DNA from: Demequina sp. B12
GTDB taxonomy: Bacteria > Actinomycetota > Actinomycetes > Actinomycetales > Demequinaceae
Reading direction: 5' to 3'
Assembly (NCBI RefSeq): GCF_028823635.1
Contig: NZ_JAPEHU010000003.1
Span: 310,001 to 374,000 of the forward strand
DNA length: 64,000 nt
In this document: one piece after another, positions 58,140 through 64,000 of the stretch
How positions within the stretch are numbered: the first letter of the stretch is position 1
Layout of the letters: every line of letters starts with the position of its first letter
Made by a program: the position numbers and the translations under genes
Notes under the pieces: model-generated
Database searches by the model: none
The model's input: the letters and a program-made list of their open reading frames with translations, nothing else
What the model was told of the DNA's origin: nothing

Positions 58140-60410
58140 TTACAGACTTCCGTGGAAGGTGCGGGAAAGCACGTCGAGCTGCTGCTCGCGGGTGAGGCGG
58201 ACGAAGTTCACGGCGTAGCCGGACACGCGCACCGTCAGCTGCGGGTAGTTCTCGGGGTGTTCCATCGCGTCTTCGAGGGTTTCGCGGTTCAGAACGTTGA
58301 CGTTCATGTGGAAGCCCTGCGACACGGTGTAGGCGTCGAGCACACCGACCAGGTTCTTGACCTGCTCAGCCTTGTCCCGGCCCAGTCCGGACGGCACCAC
58401 AGAGGTGGTCAGCGAGATGCCATCCTCTGCCTGGTCGTACGGAAGCTTCGCGACGGACAGTGCGGAAGCCACGATGCCGTGGGTGTCACGACCGTTCATG
58501 GGGTTGGCACCGGGTGCGAAGGGCTCGCCTGCACGGCGACCGTCGGGCGTGTTTCCGGTGTGCTTGCCGTACACCACGTTCGAGGTGATGGTCAGCACCG
58601 ACTGGGTGTGCTTGGAGTTGCGGTAGGTGGGCTGGCGGCGCACCTTCTCCATGAAGCGACGGACCAGTTCCACGGCGATGTCGTCGGCGCGGTCGTCGTC
58701 GTTGCCGTAGGTGGGGTATTCACCTTCGACGTCGTAGTCGACAACCAGGCCGGTTTCGTCGCGCACGGGACGCACGGTGGCGTACTTGATGGCGGACAAG
58801 GAGTCCGTGGCGACCGAGAGGCCGGCGATGCCGCAGGCCATGGTGCGCAGGATTTCCTTGTCGTGCAGTGCCATCTCGATGCGCTCGTAGGCGTACTTGT
58901 CGTGCATGAAGTGGATGCAGTTGAGGGCGTCCACGTAGGTCTCAGCGAGCCAGTCCAGCAGCGAGTCGTAGGCGTTGAGGGTCTCGTCGAAGTCGAGCAC
59001 CTCAGCGGTGAGCGGGTTGCTCACGGGGGCGATCTGCTTGCCGGAGATCTCGTCGCGACCACCGTTCACTGCGTACAGGAGCGCCTTGGCGAGGTTGACG
59101 CGAGCTCCGAAGAACTGCATCTGCTTGCCGACCTCCATGGCGGACACGCAGCACGCGATAGCGCCGTCGTCACCGCACTGCTGGCGGATCAGAGCGTCGG
59201 ACTCGTACTGAATCGACGAGGTGTCGATCGAGACCTGGGCACAGTACTCCTTGAAGCCCTGCGGGAGCTGGTCAGACCAGAACACGGTCAGGTTCGGCTC
59301 CGGGGCGGGGCCCAAGTTGTACAGGGTCTGCAGGAAGCGGAAGGACGTCTTGGTGACCAGCGGGCGTCCGTCTTCTCCCATACCGCCGATGGACTCGGTC
59401 ACCCAGGTGGGGTCACCGGAGAACAGGGCGTCGTACTCGGGGGTGCGCAGGAAGCGGACGATGCGCAGCTTGATGACGAAGTCATCGATGATTTCCTGTG
59501 CATCGGTCTCGGTGATGGTGCCTTCGGCGAGGTCGCGCTGGGCGTAAATGTCGAGGAAGGTCGAGGTGCGACCCAGCGACATGGCGGCGCCGTTCTGCTC
59601 CTTCACTGCGGCAAGGTAGCCGAAGTACAGCCACTGCACTGCTTCACGGAAGTTGCGGGCCGGACCGGAGATGTCGTAGCCGTAGGAGGCCGCCATCTGC
59701 TTGAGTTCGTTCAGCGCCTTGATCTGCTCGCTGTTTTCTTCGCGGTCGCGGATCACGTCTTCGACGGAGCGTTCCATGTCCAGCAGAGCACGCTCGCGCT
59801 TCTTGCCTGCGATGAGGGCGTCAACGCCGTACAGGGCAACACGGCGGTAGTCGCCGATGATGCGGCCACGGCCGTACGCGTCGGGAAGACCGGTGACGAT
59901 GTGCGAGCTACGGGCTGCGCGGACGTTCGGAGGGTAAACGTCGAACACACCGTCGTTGTGGGTCTTGCGGTACTTGGTGAAGATGGTCTCGAGCTCGGGG
60001 TCCACGTCATAGCCGTAGGTTTCGAGGCTCTTGGCGACCATGCGCCAGCCACCGAACGGCATGATGGCGCGCTTCAGCGGCTCGTCGGTCTGGATACCTT
60101 CGATGACGTCTTCGCCGTCGAGCACGTGGCCCGGTGCGTGCGAAGTGATCGAGGAGGGCGTGGTGGCGTCAACGTCGTAGACGCCCTTTTCGCGCTCTGC
60201 GGGGAACTTTGCGGCGATGGAGTCCCAGGCGCGGGTGGTGCGCTCAGTGGGTCCCTCAAGGAAGCTGCTGTCGCCTTCATAAGGCGTGTAGTTGGCCTGG
60301 ATGAAGCCGCGGACGTCGATTCCGTCGGCCCAGGGGCCACGGTCGAAGCCCCTCCACTCGTCCACGTGCGCGAGGTTGTCTGCGCCAGTGCGGGGATCAG
60401 TGGTCGTCAT
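58140..60410 (-). CDS. pflB: formate C-acetyltransferase (pyruvate formate-lyase)
   Basis: 756 residues from the ATG at 60410; GGAGGGAG lies upstream. Converts pyruvate and CoA to acetyl-CoA and formate without O2. The catalytic pair Cys420-Cys421 is in [12 protein letters not shown], and the radical Gly731 is in [10 protein letters not shown] near the C-terminus. Full length and intact. Upstream are two tandem DosR/NarL-like sites and a TTGACA -35. It precedes pflA in the same direction; adhE follows beyond a 253-bp gap with its own regulatory site. Confidence 0.98.
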   Translation of the reverse strand: MTTTDPRTGADNLAHVDEWRGFDRGPWADGIDVRGFIQANYTPYEGDSSFLEGPTERTTRAWDSIAAKFPAEREKGVYDVDATTPSSITSHAPGHVLDGEDVIEGIQTDEPLKRAIMPFGGWRMVAKSLETYGYDVDPELETIFTKYRKTHNDGVFDVYPPNVRAARSSHIVTGLPDAYGRGRIIGDYRRVALYGVDALIAGKKRERALLDMERSVEDVIRDREENSEQIKALNELKQMAASYGYDISGPARNFREAVQWLYFGYLAAVKEQNGAAMSLGRTSTFLDIYAQRDLAEGTITETDAQEIIDDFVIKLRIVRFLRTPEYDALFSGDPTWVTESIGGMGEDGRPLVTKTSFRFLQTLYNLGPAPEPNLTVFWSDQLPQGFKEYCAQVSIDTSSIQYESDALIRQQCGDDGAIACCVSAMEVGKQMQFFGARVNLAKALLYAVNGGRDEISGKQIAPVSNPLTAEVLDFDETLNAYDSLLDWLAETYVDALNCIHFMHDKYAYERIEMALHDKEILRTMACGIAGLSVATDSLSAIKYATVRPVRDETGLVVDYDVEGEYPTYGNDDDRADDIAVELVRRFMEKVRRQPTYRNSKHTQSVLTITSNVVYGKHTGNTPDGRRAGEPFAPGANPMNGRDTHGIVASALSVAKLPYDQAEDGISLTTSVVPSGLGRDKAEQVKNLVGVLDAYTVSQGFHMNVNVLNRETLEDAMEHPENYPQLTVRVSGYAVNFVRLTREQQLDVLSRTFHGSL

Positions 60411-60494
60411 GATGGATTTCTCCCTCCGGGGCACGGGGTGAGCGGTGGTTCCGCTAGGGCTCCCGTGCGCTCTTCATCCAAGTTACGCCTGTGT

Positions 60495-60500
60495 TGTCAA
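60495..60500 (-). promoter_or_regulatory. -35 box TTGACA of pflB
   Basis: A perfect TTGACA on the minus strand. The matching -10 (ATGAAG, at a 17-bp spacing) is poor, which suits an activator-dependent promoter. The leader would be about 55 nt. Confidence 0.45.
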
Positions 60501-60508
60501 TGGTGTTT

Positions 60509-60545
60509 GGGACCTTCGACCCCAGTGGTCTAGGACCTATGCCAC
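60509..60545. promoter_or_regulatory. two tandem DosR/NarL-type sites upstream of pflB
   Basis: GGGACCTTCGACCC (60509-60522) and AGGACCTATGCCAC (60532-60545), about 23 bp apart start to start, about two helical turns, directly upstream of the -35 box. Both resemble the adhE site AGGACCTTTGTCCC. The gap to the divergent beta-mannosidase gene (60411-60671) holds nothing else recognisable. Confidence 0.6.
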
Positions 60546-60659
60546 AGCCCCGCCTTGTCGTTGCCGGAACGTGACCTTCACGACAGCTTTTTTGCGGGCG
60601 AACCTGGGTTTTTTCCACCGGTTCTCGTTGCCGTGTCGTTGCACTGGCACGTGGACCGG

Positions 60660-60665
60660 TACGGT
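60660..60665 (+). promoter_or_regulatory. -10 box TACGGT, leaderless start of the beta-mannosidase
   Basis: TACGGT, GAGCGC, ATG at 60672. It supports this start over a longer reading to 60555. Confidence 0.5.
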
Positions 60666-60671
60666 GAGCGC

Positions 60672-63203
60672 ATGGCAGCAACGTCGCTCTCATCGTCCCT
60701 CATTGTTGATGGCTGGACTCTCACGCATTCCGGTGGCACCGCCCCGGCTGCAGTGGAGGGCGCCACAGTCCCTGCGGACGTGCCCGGCACCACCCATGTG
60801 GACTTGTTGAGCGCAGGCCTCATCCCGGATCCTTACCTCTCTACCAATGAAGCAGACTTGGCGTGGATGCATCTGTGCCAGTGGCGTTACGCCACCACGT
60901 TTGATGCGGACCCGGTGGAGCCAGGCGAGCGGGTGGATCTGGTCTTTGACGGCCTCGACACGGTCGCGACGGTTCGGCTCAATGGCACCGAGGTTGCGCG
61001 CACCAAGAACATGCACCGTTCCTACCGTTTTGATGTCCGCGAGCTTCTCTCTACTGACAGCAACGCGCTCGAAGTCGATTTCGCATCGGCCCTTGAATAT
61101 GCCCAGAACCTCACGGAGACGTTGGGGCACCGTCCCACCCCCTACCCACACCCCTACCCTGCGGTGCGCAAGATGGCGTGCTCGTTTGGCTGGGACTGGG
61201 GCCCAGATTTGCAGACCGCGGGGATCTGGAAGCCGGTCAAGCTGGAACGGTGGAGGACGGCGCGAATCGACACGGTCCGTCCGGTGGTGACCCTCGATGG
61301 CTGCAATGGCCGTGTCGAGGCACACGTCACCGTGGAACGCGCCGCCGACTGCGATTTGCATCTGCACGCCACGATTGGCGGTGTGGAGGCGGGCGCCACG
61401 ATTGTGGCGGGCGAGTCGCAGGGCACTGTGGTGCTCGAGGTTCCTGACGTGGAACGTTGGTGGCCGCGCGGATATGGCGAGGCTCACTTGTATGACTTCG
61501 AGTTGACGCTCAGCGCTGGCGAGGGAGCCGATGCGGCGGCGTTGGATTCGTACCGAACTCGCCTGGGTTTCCGCACCGTCGAGGTGGACATGAGTCACGA
61601 CGGCACGGGGGCGGCATTCACGTTTGTGGTCAACGGCGAGCCGGTCTTTGTGAAGGGCGCCAACTGGATTCCCGACGACCACCTGCTCACGCGGATTACG
61701 CGTGACCGGCTGGAGCGGCGCATCACCCAGGCCACCGATGCCCACATGAACCTGCTGCGCATTTGGGGCGGCGGCATCTACGAGTCCGAGGACTTCTACG
61801 AGCTCTGTGACGAGGCCGGCGTGATGGTGTGGCAGGACTTCCTGTTCGCCTGCGCCGCCTATGCCGAAGGCGCTCCCCTGCGCGGCGAGGTCGAAGCGGA
61901 GGCCCGTGAGGCGATCGTTCGCCTGATGCCGCATGCGTCGCTGGTGTTGTGGAACGGTTCCAACGAGAACATTTGGGGTTGGCACGACTGGAACTGGCAA
62001 GGCCACATTGGCGGCGATGGCACGTGGGGCATCGGCTACTACGAGGAACTGCTGCCGGCCTTGGTGGCGGACTTGGATCCCACTCGCACGTACACGCCGT
62101 CGTCCCCCTTCAGCCCGCATCAGCCGTACGACACAGTTCACCCCAACGACCCCGCGTGGGGACCTATCCACGAGTGGCAGGTGTGGAACACGCTCGACTA
62201 CACCCACTACGGCTCGTATGTCCCGCGTTTCTCCTCCGAATATGGGTTCCAGGGCCCGCCCGCGTGGGCCACGTTGACGCGATCGATTCCGGAAGAGGAC
62301 CGGCATCAGGAATCAGCGGCGTGGTTGGCGCACCAGAAGGCTCACGAGGGCAACGACAAACTCAACCGGGGCTTGCGTCCGCATTTGCCGGCAGGCCGTG
62401 ACTTTGAGGAGTGGCATTGGGCCACGCAGTTGAACCAGGCGCGCGCTATCCGGTTCGCGATTGAGCACTACCGCTCGTGGTGGCCTCAAACTGCTGGGTC
62501 GATCATGTGGCAGCTCAACGACTGCTGGCCAGTCACCTCCTGGGCTGCGGTAGATGGAGACGAGCGTCTCAAGCCTTTGTGGTTTGCGTTGCGTGCGGGA
62601 TATGCGCCTCGCATTCTGACGTTCCAGCCGCGTGGCGCTGATGGCGAACTCGATACCTCGGGATTGCCGCATGTGGTGGCGGTCAATGACTCGGACGAGG
62701 ATTGGGATGAGACTCTGACGCTGAGCCGGGTCTCGCTCGATGGCGAAGAGCGGGCTGTCAGCACTGTGCATTTGGCCGTCCCTGCGCGCCAGGCGGTGAC
62801 GATTCCGGTGCCGTCTCATGTGGTGCACATTGAGGATCCCGCCCGGGAGTTGTTGGTGGCGGACGCCGGTTACGCCGGCGATGAGGATCACGTGCGTGCC
62901 GTATGGACCGATGCTGAGGACAAGGACTTTGCACATGCGGCGCGGCCGTTCACCGCAACGGCTGCCGCTGCTGCGGGCGGCTACGAGGTGACGGTGACAG
63001 CGCAAGAGTTTGTGCGGGACCTGGCGCTGCTGGCGGACAAAGTTGCGGCTGATGCTGTGGTCTCGGACACGTTGGTGACGTTGCTTCCCGATGAGCGGGT
63101 GACGTTCCGGATTGCCACGAGTGCAGATGTGGATCCGCAGGACTTCCTGGGCGAACGAGTGTTGGTGAGCGCGAACTCGCTGGTGGCGGGCGCGCACGAC
63201 TAG
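60672..63203 (+). CDS. beta-mannosidase, glycoside hydrolase family 2
   Basis: 843 residues, no signal peptide, so intracellular. Family 2 order: jelly-roll sugar-binding domain (about 1-190), Ig-like domain (to about 290), then the TIM barrel. The acid/base Glu432 is in WNGSNENIWGWHDWNW and the nucleophile Glu523 is in RFSSEYGFQGPPAW; both match beta-mannosidases more than beta-galactosidases. FGWDWGPDLQTAGIWKPV is also typical. The substrate would be beta-1,4-mannobiose or manno-oligosaccharides taken up from outside; no mannan transporter is adjacent. It is divergent from pflB. Confidence 0.93.
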   Translation: MAATSLSSSLIVDGWTLTHSGGTAPAAVEGATVPADVPGTTHVDLLSAGLIPDPYLSTNEADLAWMHLCQWRYATTFDADPVEPGERVDLVFDGLDTVATVRLNGTEVARTKNMHRSYRFDVRELLSTDSNALEVDFASALEYAQNLTETLGHRPTPYPHPYPAVRKMACSFGWDWGPDLQTAGIWKPVKLERWRTARIDTVRPVVTLDGCNGRVEAHVTVERAADCDLHLHATIGGVEAGATIVAGESQGTVVLEVPDVERWWPRGYGEAHLYDFELTLSAGEGADAAALDSYRTRLGFRTVEVDMSHDGTGAAFTFVVNGEPVFVKGANWIPDDHLLTRITRDRLERRITQATDAHMNLLRIWGGGIYESEDFYELCDEAGVMVWQDFLFACAAYAEGAPLRGEVEAEAREAIVRLMPHASLVLWNGSNENIWGWHDWNWQGHIGGDGTWGIGYYEELLPALVADLDPTRTYTPSSPFSPHQPYDTVHPNDPAWGPIHEWQVWNTLDYTHYGSYVPRFSSEYGFQGPPAWATLTRSIPEEDRHQESAAWLAHQKAHEGNDKLNRGLRPHLPAGRDFEEWHWATQLNQARAIRFAIEHYRSWWPQTAGSIMWQLNDCWPVTSWAAVDGDERLKPLWFALRAGYAPRILTFQPRGADGELDTSGLPHVVAVNDSDEDWDETLTLSRVSLDGEERAVSTVHLAVPARQAVTIPVPSHVVHIEDPARELLVADAGYAGDEDHVRAVWTDAEDKDFAHAARPFTATAAAAAGGYEVTVTAQEFVRDLALLADKVAADAVVSDTLVTLLPDERVTFRIATSADVDPQDFLGERVLVSANSLVAGAHD

Positions 63204-63210
63204 TACGTCG

Positions 63211-63708
63211 CTAGCTGGCGCGTGCGGTGGCGTTCACCTCAAGGGTGATGCCGTCTGACCAAGGTGCGAGCGCGTCGAGGTTGAACAGCAGCGGCACCGT
63301 GCGGGCCAGTGTCACACTGGCACTGCGGGTGTCCGCTGCGCTCGCGTCTGTCACGGCAACGCCTGCCACCCAGGCTTCCGGATGGGCGGCGAGGGTGGCG
63401 GCCGCTGATTGTCTGATGTGGGATTCGGTCAGGTGCACGGCCTGGGTGACGTCTCCTGGCGGGCGCGGAGCGTTGCCCACTGCCTCGAGGACGGTCTGGT
63501 CGGCGAGCGCGAGCAGTCGCATCCGTTGCACGTGAACATCGGTGGCAACAGCGACCACAAGAGCGGCGATCAGGACGATCACCACCCACCCGAGCGCGAA
63601 CACGGACGCCGCTCCCCTGTCATCTGTGGCGTGGGAGCGGGTGGTTCGCGGCAGCGTGCCGTGAGCAGCGGTGGCCGAACTCATGGTGGGGCCGAGCACA
63701 TGTGTCAT
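63211..63708 (-). CDS. TadE/Rv3654c-like Tad secretion helper protein
   Basis: 165 residues from the ATG at 63708, overlapping the upstream stop (ATGA at 63705-63708); an ATG at 63684 is an alternative. After a polar N-terminus (DDRGAASVFALGWVV) comes a single hydrophobic span with the RGAASVFALG signature of pilus/Tad-type minor proteins, then a soluble domain. In actinobacteria such genes end a tadA-tadB-tadC-pilin-TadE cluster; the rest would lie beyond the window end. Role inferred from pattern and position. Confidence 0.75.
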   Translation of the reverse strand: MTHVLGPTMSSATAAHGTLPRTTRSHATDDRGAASVFALGWVVIVLIAALVVAVATDVHVQRMRLLALADQTVLEAVGNAPRPPGDVTQAVHLTESHIRQSAAATLAAHPEAWVAGVAVTDASAADTRSASVTLARTVPLLFNLDALAPWSDGITLEVNATARAS

Positions 63709-64000
63709 GGGCTTCCCGGGACGTGAGCGGGAGCGGCAGCATCGACGGTCACGACCATCGGAATAGCGCGACGAACCAGATCGGGGACGCCTGGAAGCGG
63801 AACGTCGATGCGGACGTGCGCAAGAATCTCCGATCCCGGGGCTAGGCACTCACCTTCACAGGAGAGGGCAAGATCTGGCGGCGTGACACCGAAGTCTTCC
63901 GCGATGAGCAGGGCGGACCCGTGTGCCTGCTCCACTCCGGCCTCATACGCGACGAGCGCTGGCGTGCCGTGGTCGATGCTGTCGATACCGGTCGAGACAA
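63705..64000 (-). CDS. TadE-like protein, C-terminal part (cut by window end)
   Basis: The open frame enters from the right edge (VSTGIDSIDHGTPALVAYEAGVEQA...) and gives at least 98 residues with no membrane span in the visible part. The visible CEGECLAPGSEILAHVRIDVPLPGVPDLVRR resembles the extracytoplasmic half of actinobacterial TadE-like proteins, with two Cys likely to pair. The start lies outside. It is coupled to the next gene by an ATGA overlap. Confidence 0.65.
   Translation of the reverse strand, partial: VSTGIDSIDHGTPALVAYEAGVEQAHGSALLIAEDFGVTPPDLALSCEGECLAPGSEILAHVRIDVPLPGVPDLVRRAIPMVVTVDAAAPAHVPGSP

Overview
The window reads as chromosomal DNA of a high-G+C actinobacterium. The gene order murI / Rv1339-like metallo-hydrolase / rph / rdgB, the ClpS-DUF2017 and DUF3039 genes, the tmRNA tag ADSKRTDFALAA, an LAxTG-type sortase signal and the many TANNNT-N6/7-ATG leaderless starts all point there. 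An order such as Micrococcales is my inference; no 16S rRNA is present. Genus cannot be fixed from what is visible. Layout: (1) 0-6.3 kb: tRNA-Arg, an old-yellow enzyme, a lipoprotein, a YtrA-type GntR regulator with its ABC transporter, oligoribonuclease, tRNA-His and a DUF4126 membrane protein. (2) 6.3-10.6 kb: an OpuC-type osmolyte ABC transporter whose binding protein looks circularly permuted, a phosphotransferase-like protein and tRNA-Lys. (3) 10.7-25.4 kb: a 1281-residue SCO7613-like membrane protein, Bcp, tRNA-Leu, thioredoxin, a Nudix-like protein, the clpS/DUF2017/murI/MBL/rph/rdgB cluster, an ABC exporter, a Na+/Ca2+-type exchanger and a fatty-acid desaturase. (4) 25.4-30.2 kb: two tandem, related cell-wall-anchored repeat proteins, the second split by a one-base frameshift. 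(5) 30.2-37.6 kb: aldo/keto reductase, tmRNA, TetR plus MmpL/RND exporter, serine hydrolase, formate/nitrite channel and smpB. (6) 37.8-47.8 kb: a nine-gene operon for uptake and breakdown of autoinducer-2 (lsrACDB-lsrR-lsrK-cupin-lsrF-class II aldolase). It sits between smpB and the M23/ftsX/ftsE/prfB block. (7) 48-54.1 kb: M23 peptidase, ftsX, ftsE, a DUF1801 protein, prfB and a ClC exchanger. (8) 54.2-60.4 kb: mixed-acid/ethanol fermentation genes adhE, pflA and pflB. (9) 60.7-64 kb: a GH2 beta-mannosidase and two Tad/Flp pilus-type small genes, the last cut by the window end. How the genes work together: PflB activated by PflA makes acetyl-CoA and formate, AdhE reduces acetyl-CoA to ethanol, and the FNT channel could export formate. 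All three transcription units carry a similar 14-bp site (RGGRCCTTTGNCCC-like) upstream, suggesting one low-oxygen regulator of DosR/NarL type. The lsr operon imports AI-2 (LsrACDB), phosphorylates it (LsrK), senses the phosphate (LsrR) and degrades it (LsrF plus a cupin and an aldolase in place of the usual LsrG). SmpB and tmRNA give trans-translation; FtsEX with the coiled-coil M23 protein controls peptidoglycan cutting at division. No phage, plasmid, transposase or CRISPR features were seen.
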